This document shows positions 36,350-45,292 of a stretch of DNA of 64,000 nucleotides, piece by piece. A program made the translations under genes and the position numbers. Under the pieces are notes generated by a model that had not been told where the DNA came from, did not search any database, and saw only the letters and a list, made by a program, of their open reading frames with translations. The stretch lies in NCBI GenBank assembly GCA_943788935.1, contig CALSSE010000010.1, positions 1 to 64,000 on the forward strand. The letters are read 5' to 3'. Position 1 is the stretch's first letter. Each line of letters begins with the position of its first letter. The stretch comes from an uncultured bacterium (GTDB lineage Bacteria > Myxococcota_A > Bradymonadia > UBA7976 > VGTA01).

Positions 36350-37855
36350 TCAGAAGCACATATTAGCACAGTTATCAGGGTTACTACGCCAACGATGACA
36401 GGACTCTCCTTCGGTGGCTAGCTCTGCGTTCAGCCATCCCTCTTCTGCTGTGTAACGCCACACATCATTGATGGCGCCACAATCAGTTTTTCCGCCAAAT
36501 AAGAGACCTCGATCACAGCGATTTGACCATGAGAAGCTGTGAGCATTGCGACGCTCTGGTAAACTACGATCAACGATGGTGAAATCAGCAGGAAAGTCGC
36601 AGAAGCCATTAGCGGGACGATTAAAGGTATCTTCACCGGTTAACGTAGTCCATCGATTCTCGGTAGGATTAAATGACCAAGAGTCATTCCGATTACCGAG
36701 CGTTTGATCGTCATGTCCACCAAAGAGGAGATATTCATCGCTCATACTTCGATAAACCATTTGACTCCAAAAGCGGCCATCGGGAGCCTCTTCGAGCTCA
36801 GCGTGACCCCAAGTATCATTCGCTGGATTATAGAATACGAGGTCATTAAAATAAACTGCAGCGTTAGAGAAGGCGCTCTCATCGGCCCCGCCAAAGATCA
36901 CGAGCCGGTCACGAGCCACGTCATAGATCATATTATGCCACATACGATCGAGTAAGTAATCAGGGGTATCGATCTCAGTCCATTCACTCGTCTCTAGGTC
37001 GAAGCGCCATAAATCATGCACAGCATCTGGGTTTAGAGCATTATTAGCGACATTTCCTCCATATACCCACAGCGACCGTCGAGTGGAATCGAAGGTGATG
37101 ACTGAGTTATAGCGACCTGAGGGGCCTTCATTGATAGCCGGCACTTCTGTCCAAGTGCGTGTCTCCACATCGAAGCGCCATAGGTCATTAAAGAGTTGAT
37201 AGGGGCCGCTATTGACGGCTCGAACTCTGCCTCCAAACATCCACACTGAACCTTCGCCATAGTCAGCGCTATGTCGGGCTCGCCCCTGAGGACCACCGCT
37301 TAATTCTACCCAAGGGCCACAGCCCTCTGCGAGCGGTCGATCATAGTATAACCAAGTACTAGACTCTCCCGTGTATGCAGGAAAACCACAGTTTTCAGGA
37401 ACTGAGGTGTTGCCACCAAAGATCACTAGCACTCCATGCTCATCAACATAGGTGCCGGTGTGTTCGTTCATCGGAGGAGGAGGATCAAAACTTCCATCAC
37501 ACAAGTCAAGGGGGGCTTCACAGGGATTTAGAGTGTCACCGGCAGAGTCACCGGCAGAGTCACCGGCAGAGTCACCGGCAGAGTCACCGGCAGAGTCACC
37601 GGCAGAGTCACCGGCAGAGTCACCGGCAGAGTCACCGGCAGAGTCACCGGCAGAGTCACCGGCAGAGTCACCGGCAGAGTCACCGGCAGAGTCACCGGCA
37701 GAGTCACCGGCAGAGTCACCGGCAGAGTCACCGGCAGAGTCACCGGCAGAGTCATTAACCGGCTCATTGTTGTCATCGCAAGCTATGGCGAGACATACTA
37801 TTAAAAAAAATGGCAACGTGTAAAAGCCGGTCAGTTTTTCTCGTAAACGATACAC
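36350..37855 (-). CDS. Kelch-repeat lipoprotein with (DSAG)18 linker
   Basis: The signal ends in lipobox LAIAC, followed by a linker made of 18 perfect DSAG units and then a Kelch beta-propeller (repeats such as GSVWMFGGRVRA, RSLWVYGGNVANN, DRLVIFGGADESA and DEYLLFGGHDDQT). Cys residues near both ends (NPCEAPLDLC and NPDNCANMCF) may close the propeller. GTG 37855 has GGAGG at 6 nt and is preferred; the frame opens with ATG at 37873. Surface binding is likely, with the linker holding the propeller off the membrane. Confidence 0.85.
   Translation of the reverse strand: MYRLREKLTGFYTLPFFLIVCLAIACDDNNEPVNDSAGDSAGDSAGDSAGDSAGDSAGDSAGDSAGDSAGDSAGDSAGDSAGDSAGDSAGDSAGDSAGDSAGDSAGDTLNPCEAPLDLCDGSFDPPPPMNEHTGTYVDEHGVLVIFGGNTSVPENCGFPAYTGESSTWLYYDRPLAEGCGPWVELSGGPQGRARHSADYGEGSVWMFGGRVRAVNSGPYQLFNDLWRFDVETRTWTEVPAINEGPSGRYNSVITFDSTRRSLWVYGGNVANNALNPDAVHDLWRFDLETSEWTEIDTPDYLLDRMWHNMIYDVARDRLVIFGGADESAFSNAAVYFNDLVFYNPANDTWGHAELEEAPDGRFWSQMVYRSMSDEYLLFGGHDDQTLGNRNDSWSFNPTENRWTTLTGEDTFNRPANGFCDFPADFTIVDRSLPERRNAHSFSWSNRCDRGLLFGGKTDCGAINDVWRYTAEEGWLNAELATEGESCHRWRSNPDNCANMCF
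37537..37752. repeat. 12-bp perfect tandem repeat CACCGGCAGAGT, 18 units
   Basis: Eighteen identical 12-bp units encode (DSAG)18 on the minus strand. The lack of any synonymous change shows very recent expansion or ongoing conversion. Confidence 0.97.
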
Positions 37856-37925
37856 AGGCAACCTCCATAACATTGAATGATAGGCTGCATATTCTCATAT
37901 TATCTACGAAGAAAAGTAACCTTTT

Positions 37926-38423
37926 TCAGCTGACCTTCGCTTCAGATCTTAGTTCTGCTGAATATGAGTTCTTTCGGCGCCTACGGGTCACGCGGTCTTT
38001 GCATTCGAGCTGTCGTAGCCACTCCCAGCCCCGTTTAGGGTCTATCTCTTGGTCTCCGGTCCGCTCTCGGACCCATTCGATGAGGAGAGGACCAGTCCAT
38101 AGTTGACCTACAGATGGTGGAGCGCTGACCAACGCTTTCATCTCATCTCTTACCTGTGAAGAGAGTCTGAAAGGACGACCTGGGTTATCTTTCCGGTGGT
38201 CGCGCAATGCTTCAGGCCCGTCGTTATTATAGCGGCGAATGATGGTGTGTACCCAAGCTGGAGAATATCCAAGTTTTTCAGCTACTTTTCTTTGGGTCAT
38301 TCCGGTCATTACGTACTTGATGACTCGGAGTTGCTGACGAGTGATCATATCGCGATTTCTACGAATTCTCTTGTTAATCTCATCAAGCGATAGATGAGGC
38401 TTTATTACAGTTTTCTTTGGCAT
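37926..38423 (-). CDS. Winged-helix protein resembling IS630-type transposase N-terminus
   Basis: The protein shows a helix-turn-helix (MTGMTQRKVAEKLGYSPAWV) followed by RRYNNDGPEALRDHRKDNPGRPFRLS and SVGQLWTGPLLIEWVRERTG, which match the DNA-binding half of IS630-type transposases. The DDE catalytic half is absent; the frame ends with a basic tail (RRRRKNSYSAELRSEAKVS). It is either a truncated transposase or a domesticated DNA-binding protein. ATG 38423 has GGGA upstream; ATG 38456 is longer. No terminal inverted repeats were found. Confidence 0.7.
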   Translation of the reverse strand: MPKKTVIKPHLSLDEINKRIRRNRDMITRQQLRVIKYVMTGMTQRKVAEKLGYSPAWVHTIIRRYNNDGPEALRDHRKDNPGRPFRLSSQVRDEMKALVSAPPSVGQLWTGPLLIEWVRERTGDQEIDPKRGWEWLRQLECKDRVTRRRRKNSYSAELRSEAKVS

Positions 38424-38601
38424 CTTAATCCCACGTTTCACGCTGTGAGTTTGCAATAGCTAGGCAATAAGCCCGCATATCTTGAAGATGACAAATGGAG
38501 AAAAATGGTTGCTGAAAATTAACTTAAATCAATATTTTTTCGATCATTTCGATTCTCAGAGGTTCTCAGGAAGAGCAACAGGGGGGCTAAGTAACTTCAT
38601 C

Positions 38602-40797
38602 CTAATGAGGGTCAGAAGGGGTTATCATGATTACAGGTACATCGAGTGCATCATCTGCCCAAATATCAGTGAGAGGGAGATACCGACCTCGCCATCGACC
38701 ACTTTCATCCCATGCTGTCTCCACAGAGGCAGAGAGCTCTTCGAGGGTCAGCTGAGAGTCTGTGTCTCTCTTTACTAATAAAGATGTGAGTGATGAATAG
38801 ATCTTTAGCATGAGCCCTCTCTCCCCCCGCGGGTCAAAGAGTGAACGAGCGGCAAGCGCCACCCGACCCATGGTGAGTCTAGGGTTAACCTCCACAACAG
38901 GATAAAGTCGCAGGGTATCTGAGTCTCTTGTGATCAATGCATCGACCCCAAAATATCCCCTATAGCCTACTCTTTGGAGAGAGGCACCCACGGTGGTGAT
39001 CACTGAGCGGCCGATTCTTGTGAGTCGTCTTCGGTCCCTGCCATCATGGTTTAAAAAGCGCTTGATCTCTTGGTTGAGCCCAGAGCTCACCGGCCCAATA
39101 TGAGCGCCTTGAAACTGTCCTTGTGCGTCTACAATCCCTAGAACTTCCCCATCATAACGAACCTCTTCGGTGGTCACTTGTCCGTGAAATGAAAGATCCG
39201 CGACTCTCTCTACAGCAGGCTCAGCGATGAGCCCCATCGTCAAGCTCCGCTTCATCCATCCTCGAGAGGGAGGATCAAGCTCTTGATGAGGATTGATAAA
39301 TTTGAGTCCTCTACCAGCGCTCCCGAGGAGACGCTTACAGACCCATTGGGAGTGAGATGCGTCCTTCATCTCTTGTAGGCAGCGATCAAGTGACTCTTCC
39401 AGTGAGCTATTCTCATCGACACGCCAATATTTAACCTCTTTGGAGAGTGGGGCATACAGAGGGCAGCTCTCTTCTGATTGAGAGAGCGCTGACATAACCT
39501 CATCTCTTACAGCGATATCCCATCGCTTATTGAATAGCTCGGCGATATTATCAAGCTCATCATCACTAGGTGGAGAGAGACCACTGGAGAGGATCGAGGG
39601 CAGGAGTGAAGAGAGCGTTGTGTGAGCGACATGGCTCCAACCCCAAGGACGAAGACCTCCTAGCCGTTTACTTTCTAAGGAGGCTAGATCAACGCTCCAC
39701 TCAGGGTTTAACCCTCTAGCCTTCATCACTAGGCTTTGAAATCGCTCAGAGGGGGAGCCTAAGGGCGTATATATAATATCTCCTCGAGTACACATCCAGG
39801 CGAGCGCTGGGGTGAAAGCTCGGTGTATATCTCGTCGCAATGACCTTCGCTTAGCACGGCGACGTGGGCTCTGATCTTTAGGGAACTCACCTCGTTGAAC
39901 CCCTACATCATAGAGTTCTCCCTCTACATCAAAATTGCCGTGCCAAACGATCGGAGGCCTGCCGGTAGATCCACCCCAGAGCTTTAAAGTTTGTATATAG
40001 TCCTCTGAGAAGCCGGCTGCCCGCCTCCCTTGGTCTGAGAAGACCGGACCTCTCGCCCTACCGGGAGAGAGAGGTGGCTCAAGTAGCTGACAGAAACTAT
40101 CCCATTCAGGCTCGTTATTGGGCCGCCACCTCCTAAACCAATGAAGTCCTATCCCCACATGGCTGATCTCATCATGATAGATCAAGTCAAGCGCTGCCGC
40201 GCTCTCTTCATCACCGGCGGCTCGAAACAGCGGAGCGTAATGGCGAGTGAAGTCAATATTTGCTTGCTCAAAGACTAAGCTAAGTCTAGCGTTAAATGAC
40301 TCTATATTTGGAGCGGCGGCGACACAGCGCCAAAAGTAATCAGAGACAGGTTCCTCACCGAGCTCAAGGCCGAGATCGACGATCCGCTCAGTGTATAAAC
40401 GAAAATGTCTTTGTTCATCGATTAGTACTTGAGCGAGACCTCGGCGAAAAGCTTTGGGGGCCTCAGGGAAGCGTAGGAGGGCTAGCGCCATCAGCTCGAG
40501 TGAGATGAGCTCATGGTGGGCAAATGTGTGTAAAAGGCGGGCTCTAAAAAGTGGATCTTGGAGGTGATCGATGCTCGGCCTAAGCTCCCTCTTTTGGCGT
40601 TTGCGTGCTCCTAGCGTGTGCAGGGTTAACGTCCCCTCTCTTGCTGGAGTATTAGGGAGGCTGTGTAGCGCTTGGCTTTGGCGACGATCGCTGAGTGCAC
40701 TAGGAGATCGTAATTTGTCTTCAATAGAGGGGCTAAAGAGAACCCTAGTAGCGAAGTCGCAGATCTCTTCGGTAGAGCTCTGTGTACTGTCAGTCAT
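38602..40797 (-). CDS. DUF455 ferritin-like domain fused to ATP-grasp-like domain
   Basis: The first 260 residues match the DUF455 ferritin-like fold, with candidate di-metal ligands E96, E128-x-x-H131 (DEQRH), E177 (FEQAN) and E210-x-x-H213 (HDEISH). After a basic middle part, residues of about 460-690 look like an ATP-grasp ligase: VCKRLLGSAGRGLKFI, then GYRGYFGVDALI and VVEVNPRLTMGRVAL with the Mg-binding E-x-N. The protein of 731 residues is thus probably bifunctional, a metal-dependent oxidase or hydroxylase plus a carboxylate-amine ligase. The substrate is unknown. It is a single gene, 103 bp downstream of an AMIN-like gene on the same strand. Confidence 0.75.
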   Translation of the reverse strand: MTDSTQSSTEEICDFATRVLFSPSIEDKLRSPSALSDRRQSQALHSLPNTPAREGTLTLHTLGARKRQKRELRPSIDHLQDPLFRARLLHTFAHHELISLELMALALLRFPEAPKAFRRGLAQVLIDEQRHFRLYTERIVDLGLELGEEPVSDYFWRCVAAAPNIESFNARLSLVFEQANIDFTRHYAPLFRAAGDEESAAALDLIYHDEISHVGIGLHWFRRWRPNNEPEWDSFCQLLEPPLSPGRARGPVFSDQGRRAAGFSEDYIQTLKLWGGSTGRPPIVWHGNFDVEGELYDVGVQRGEFPKDQSPRRRAKRRSLRRDIHRAFTPALAWMCTRGDIIYTPLGSPSERFQSLVMKARGLNPEWSVDLASLESKRLGGLRPWGWSHVAHTTLSSLLPSILSSGLSPPSDDELDNIAELFNKRWDIAVRDEVMSALSQSEESCPLYAPLSKEVKYWRVDENSSLEESLDRCLQEMKDASHSQWVCKRLLGSAGRGLKFINPHQELDPPSRGWMKRSLTMGLIAEPAVERVADLSFHGQVTTEEVRYDGEVLGIVDAQGQFQGAHIGPVSSGLNQEIKRFLNHDGRDRRRLTRIGRSVITTVGASLQRVGYRGYFGVDALITRDSDTLRLYPVVEVNPRLTMGRVALAARSLFDPRGERGLMLKIYSSLTSLLVKRDTDSQLTLEELSASVETAWDESGRWRGRYLPLTDIWADDALDVPVIMITPSDPH

Positions 40798-40900
40798 CTA
40801 CATTACATCCCTATATATTTCATCTGTGAAACTTTTGGTAAAGGGGAGGTTATGTACCCACCGATCACCGACACCTCTATGTGGATCAACTCAGTCCTAT

Positions 40901-41551
40901 TCAGCGGGCTGAGGAAGGTGCATATTCCACTGTCCCGCCTTTCTTGGCTCGAATTTCAGCTTCACGGTCTTGTTCGGCGATTACATCGATTGGCTCTTTA
41001 GGAGGATCGAAGATGAGGTGTAGAAACTTTGAATCAGTTTTCTTACGGTAACGCGATGGAGTCCTGAGACGGATGACTAATCGGACGAGATTTTTAGAGA
41101 CTTGTCGGGCTTTGATCGAACGGACTACAGTGGGGAAGTAGCCTACATCGATCGTTCGGCCCTCGTTACGGGTGTGTAATCGGGCATTAGGGAAGTCTAT
41201 GATCACTGTTTTGGGGCCGCTCTCAGCTACTTCAAATAAAGGAGGAGCGTCAGTTTGAACGAAAACTCTAGCTCGCTCCCTTCTATTCTGAAACCCAACC
41301 CAAACAATCCGCTGTAGACCCTCTTTGGGCTTAAGCTCTTTACCGGGAGCAAAGTTTTGTTCACCAGGTCTAACCCCCAGGTAAAGCCCCCTCGGTTTAC
41401 TGAGCATCTCCTCCTCTTCAGTAGTCTGTGCGCTCGCTTGGGGTGAGGTTGATGAGGCGAGCTGAGCTATGAACAAGACACAACAGCTCACCGTGAGCCT
41501 AAAGGCCATGTTAAGGGAGCAGTCTCGAGGAGTCGCTTGTCTCTGATTCAT
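40901..41551 (-). CDS. Exported AMIN-domain protein
   Basis: The 216-residue protein has an N-terminal signal (core LTVSCCVLFIAQLASS, likely cut after ASA). Residues of about 80-185 resemble an AMIN domain (RARVFVQTDAPPLFEVAESGPKTVIIDFPNAR and VVRSIKARQVSKNLVRLVIRL), which binds peptidoglycan or septal wall in AmiC and PilQ. No amidase or secretin domain follows. GAGGT lies upstream of the ATG at 41551. Confidence 0.75.
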   Translation of the reverse strand: MNQRQATPRDCSLNMAFRLTVSCCVLFIAQLASSTSPQASAQTTEEEEMLSKPRGLYLGVRPGEQNFAPGKELKPKEGLQRIVWVGFQNRRERARVFVQTDAPPLFEVAESGPKTVIIDFPNARLHTRNEGRTIDVGYFPTVVRSIKARQVSKNLVRLVIRLRTPSRYRKKTDSKFLHLIFDPPKEPIDVIAEQDREAEIRAKKGGTVEYAPSSAR

Positions 41552-41688
41552 GACTTCAACCTCTATCTAGAAAATGAAAACACATGTTCAATGATCTCTT
41601 CTCTTAATCGATGAAGAGCTACTTCATTTTTTATATGTCAACAAGTGATGATGAGCAACAATGAAGCACATTCTACCCCATTCGTGAT

Positions 41689-42876
41689 ATGGATCTAAAC
41701 TTATTTCTCGAGTCTTTAATGATGGTGCATAACATGAAAACAGAACCCAAAAGCGCCCTCCCTACGAGAGTTTATTGTCTTGATGTCGCTCGTGGCCTAG
41801 CCTCGATCATCGTTATCTTATGGCACTGGCAGCACTTTTTCTTTGACCACCAAGGGCGGCTCCCAGAAGACTTTCAGAGGAGCTCATTACCTGGTTATGA
41901 ATGGCTGAGTCTGATTTATAACCACATCAGTATCCTCTCCATTTATTTCTTTTTTACTCTGTCAGGCTTTGTTTTTTTTTGGCTCTATCGAGACGCGATC
42001 TCGAGTCGAACATGCTCATTAAGAACGTTTGTTATCGCTAGAATAGCTCGTTTGTATCCACTACATGTGGTCTCTCTCGTTCTCGTCGCGATACTTCAGT
42101 ATTTATATTTGCGCCAAAATCACTCCTACTTTGTGATCATTCATAATGACTGGTATCACTTCCTATTACAGCTTCCCCTCGCCTCATTTTGGGGTTTTCA
42201 GGACGGGTTCTCATTCAATGGACCCATTTGGAGTGTCTCCGTCGAGATCTTACTTTATGGACTATTTTTTGCGCTCAGCTTAATGCGGGGTGTGACCTCC
42301 GGACGACTCCCCATTGTACTCTTGGGCCTTATTGCTCTTCGCACCTTTGGTGATCAGGCGCTCGCTACTTTGGATCTTTACACACTCTGCGCTGCCTTAG
42401 AATGCTTTTTTATTGGGGGGCTCACTTATGATATTTCGGAGTTTTGTCTCTCAAGATCGCTCAAAATTGAACCCCCATTGATCGCTGTCACCTTCGCTCT
42501 ATGGTTAGCACTTGGGCTATATCCACCATTCAGCGAAAACCTCAATGCTCACTATGACCTGATCGCTCGTACGCTGTCTCCCCTGACTATCCTGACTTTG
42601 GTTATGATCGAGTCAAAGGGCATGGTTTCTTTTAAATCTTTAGCGTGGCTTGGCGAGATCACCTATTCGGTATATCTATTGCACTTCCCTCTTCAAATTG
42701 TGTGTTTGTTGATCTCGAATGCCTTGGGAGTTGAGCGCTCTATCTACTCATCTTTGTGGACTCTGAGCTCTTTTATCTTCGTGACTGTGATTCTGTCATA
42801 TATTGTTTATCATCGCTTTGAAGAACCTTGGCGGCGAAAACTTAGAGATAATCTATCAAGCTCAACACTGCGTTGA
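41689..42876 (+). CDS. Acyltransferase family 3 membrane protein (OafA/NodX type)
   Basis: These integral membrane enzymes acetylate or acylate surface polysaccharides. The 395-residue protein has about ten hydrophobic helices, LDVARGLASIIVILWHWQHF at the start (the R and H of the family), and NGPIWSVSVEILLYGLFFAL in the middle, all family features. No glycan genes lie nearby. The start is uncertain: ATG 41689 is the first, while ATG 41734 (MKTEPK) sits closer to the conserved part. Confidence 0.88.
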   Translation: MDLNLFLESLMMVHNMKTEPKSALPTRVYCLDVARGLASIIVILWHWQHFFFDHQGRLPEDFQRSSLPGYEWLSLIYNHISILSIYFFFTLSGFVFFWLYRDAISSRTCSLRTFVIARIARLYPLHVVSLVLVAILQYLYLRQNHSYFVIIHNDWYHFLLQLPLASFWGFQDGFSFNGPIWSVSVEILLYGLFFALSLMRGVTSGRLPIVLLGLIALRTFGDQALATLDLYTLCAALECFFIGGLTYDISEFCLSRSLKIEPPLIAVTFALWLALGLYPPFSENLNAHYDLIARTLSPLTILTLVMIESKGMVSFKSLAWLGEITYSVYLLHFPLQIVCLLISNALGVERSIYSSLWTLSSFIFVTVILSYIVYHRFEEPWRRKLRDNLSSSTLR

Positions 42877-42926
42877 TTAACACTGCGTTGAACACAACGA
42901 GAGCTACATGTCACGATGAGACTCTG

Positions 42927-44432
42927 CTACTCTCTAAAAGGATTGGAGAAGCGCAAGTCATCACTGACGCTTTCATCGGTGAGAGTGTGGAGGAAGGCCT
43001 CAAGAGCTCTCTTGTCTGCCTCAGAGAGGTTCAAGCGCTGTGGAGCTCCACCACGTCCTTGGCGAAGTCGCGGGTCAAGGTTTGGATGAGCTTGGACACC
43101 ATCGCTGTAGTGATTGATTACATCGCGGAGTGTAGTGAGTGAGCCATCGTGCATGTAAGGAGCGGTGAGTCCGACTTGACGTAAACTAGGAGCCTTAAAC
43201 TTACCGTTATCTTGAGGACGTCCGGTCACCGCGCCTACTCCTAAGTCTTCTGTGTCGCCTCGCCCATCAGTGAGGCCAATATTCGCCGCTCCATTGACAA
43301 AGAAGATAGAGGTAGGGCGGGGAGCGCCAGGGCCTACTCGAGGAGGAGCGAGGTGGCAACCGGCGCAGCCAGCACCCCCATTTTGTACAGGAGCAAAGAA
43401 GAGCTGTTTTCCACGGTTCTCTTCTGGAGTGAAGTTAGTGAAAGGACGGGCTGGGTTTCCACCATTTGAGCTTAAGCCTGCATCATAGGGGGAGTCATGA
43501 GAGACGATTGAGCGGACAAAATTACTGAGCGCTAGGGAAACTCGCTCTGAGCTGATTTGGGGGTCTCCAAAGGCTAAGGTGAAGAGAGGCTGATAGTAAT
43601 CATTCTCTTGAAGCTCAGCGACGAGCTCATCAAGGGTCAGACCCATCTCCACCGAATCTTGAATGGGTCCGAGCACTTGATGCTCAAGAGTGAGCGCGCG
43701 CTCATCCCAGAACATGGCACCGCTAGGGTAATATCGAACATTAATGAGTGACATAGAATGTCTGCCAGTTAACTCTTCGGCGAAGCCCTCTGAGAGCCTT
43801 TGAGGATCGGAGAAGCCTCGCTCTTGCTGATGGCAAGATGAGCATGATACCGTTTGGTTTTGTGAGAGAGCGGGATCATAGAAGAGAACCCGACCGAGAG
43901 TTGCTCGATGGTCATCATCAAGATTATCGATCGGTGTGTTATCCACGATCGCTGCCTCATTAAGGAAGTGATCACTCGCCCCTTGAATCGAGTACTGATG
44001 GGGAGAGCTAGGGAGATCTAAGACCTCTTGAATTCGCGGATCTGAATAGCTGACAGGATCCTCAACGACCGGATCTTCAACGACGGGATCCTCAACGACA
44101 GGATCCTCAACGACGGGATCCTCAACAACAGGATCCTCAACGACCGGATCTTCAACGACAGGATCCTCAACGACCGGATCTTCAACGACAGGATCTTCAA
44201 CGATAGGATCTTCAACAACAGGCTGACGTGGAGGGGCTCGTCTATCTCTCCTCCTTCGTAGCTCAGACTCTTGAGCTTCAAGAGTTGATACGACGCTTAA
44301 CTCTTCGTTGTTCTCTTGCTCAAGCGCCTCAAGAGACTCATCGCAGCCCACGCTGAGGATGAAGATAGAGGTGAGCATAGTGAGAGTTGTTCGCGCTTTG
44401 GATCTGTGGGGTCTATTCTCTGATGATGTCAT
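42927..44432 (-). CDS. Di-haem cytochrome c peroxidase-like lipoprotein with VEDP repeat linker
   Basis: The protein belongs to the CCP/MauG family, which uses two c-type haems for peroxide reduction or oxidation of other partners. The haem sites CSSCHQQ and CAGCHLAP are clear. YMHDGSLTTLRDVINHYSDG near the end is also typical. The signal has lipobox LSVGC, and a linker with 11 VEDP units joins it to the enzyme. ATG 44432 has GGGAG upstream and is preferred over 44471. It should sit on the outer or inner membrane facing the periplasm. Confidence 0.92.
   Translation of the reverse strand: MTSSENRPHRSKARTTLTMLTSIFILSVGCDESLEALEQENNEELSVVSTLEAQESELRRRRDRRAPPRQPVVEDPIVEDPVVEDPVVEDPVVEDPVVEDPVVEDPVVEDPVVEDPVVEDPVVEDPVSYSDPRIQEVLDLPSSPHQYSIQGASDHFLNEAAIVDNTPIDNLDDDHRATLGRVLFYDPALSQNQTVSCSSCHQQERGFSDPQRLSEGFAEELTGRHSMSLINVRYYPSGAMFWDERALTLEHQVLGPIQDSVEMGLTLDELVAELQENDYYQPLFTLAFGDPQISSERVSLALSNFVRSIVSHDSPYDAGLSSNGGNPARPFTNFTPEENRGKQLFFAPVQNGGAGCAGCHLAPPRVGPGAPRPTSIFFVNGAANIGLTDGRGDTEDLGVGAVTGRPQDNGKFKAPSLRQVGLTAPYMHDGSLTTLRDVINHYSDGVQAHPNLDPRLRQGRGGAPQRLNLSEADKRALEAFLHTLTDESVSDDLRFSNPFRE
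44054..44218. repeat. 15-bp in-frame tandem repeat, 11 units
   Basis: Units of the form GGATC(C/T)TCAACGAC(A/C/G) repeat 11 times and encode VEDPV in the linker of the cytochrome c peroxidase. The units differ at few third positions. Confidence 0.92.
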
Positions 44433-44850
44433 GTGGAGTCTCCCGCTGAGGTGATTAGAATGAGTGTGCAATTCACACCTCTACAGATACGGGATAAAAT
44501 TGGTTTTGATGAGATGACGAACTTGTCACACGGGTGGGGTGACAGTGATGACACCTGCAAGTAGACCTATTGTTAGAGCGATAGGTCTCTGTCAAGATAC
44601 AAAGCTGTTCCTTCGGTAAGTACTCAAATAATTTGGTTATTTATTACAACGATGTGGCTGATTCATGTGTTTAGCTTTCAGCTCTAGATCAAGTAATCAC
44701 TGACAGTGCTCTCAAATAGGCAAGCGTTCAACTTGTGTATCCAACATCAACCCCATTTTTTCATCAACTGTTATATAGCTAGATCGATCAGATCGTCTGC
44801 AGAAGAGAGATCAGATTGATTACTTGATTCGTGTTCTATTCATCTAGAAT
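44433..44850. other. Intergenic region upstream of the IS3 remnant
   Basis: No intact gene. The stretch at 44653-44680 (GATGTGGCTGATTCATGTGT) recurs in similar form at 47688-47715, which suggests dispersed element debris. Confidence 0.35.
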
Positions 44851-45126
44851 CACGTGACCTTTGGCTCTCCACATCTTTATAGAGCTCTAAAGAACCTTGG
44901 GATCAAAGTCAGCTTAAATACCGTCGCAGCACGAATGCGTGAGATGTGTCTCGTAGCGCTTGGGAAGAGACTTAGTCGTCTTAAACTTGAAGAGGTGCGT
45001 AGATCCATCAATAAGTATATGCACTGGTATAACTCAGAGCGCTTCCCTTCAACGCTCAACTACTTGACTTCGATTAACTTTGAGAGCCATCTTAGACCTC
45101 ATCAATCTCATCAACCTCAGACCTAG
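44851..45126 (+). pseudogene. IS3-family transposase (OrfB) remnant with internal deletion
   Basis: The frame begins with TFGSPHLYRALKNLGIKVSL, the HTH_21 block of IS3 OrfB, and then jumps to KYMHWYNSERFPSTLNYLTS, the C-terminal block. The whole integrase core is missing. The same kind of deletion marks the remnant at 2940-3120. After the stop, a C/A-rich stretch with ATTGGGGG may be the old element end. Confidence 0.8.
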
Positions 45127-45292
45127 CACTGCTACCCGAAAAAATTGGGGGAGCTAACTCTTTTCAACCATAGACATTGGGACTCTTACTTTTGTTAAAC
45201 GTAGATAAGATCGGTAAGAAGCCAAGTCTGAGTGTAGGAGGAACACGAGCTCGCTTCTACCTCCAATAAAGCCTGAGTAGCCTCGTCTTAAT

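Noticed and set aside
37537..37752. Possible CRISPR-like array
   Set aside because: The units are contiguous with no unique spacers and are in frame with a coding sequence. The other tandem arrays of the window also lack spacers.
37375..37823. Long plus-strand frames through the 12-bp repeat
   Set aside because: They exist only because a 12-bp repeat has no stop in any frame. The minus-strand Kelch gene explains the region, with signal peptide and propeller repeats.
42873..43142. Plus-strand frame opposite the end of the cytochrome c peroxidase gene
   Set aside because: It is antisense to the conserved haem protein end and has no recognisable product.
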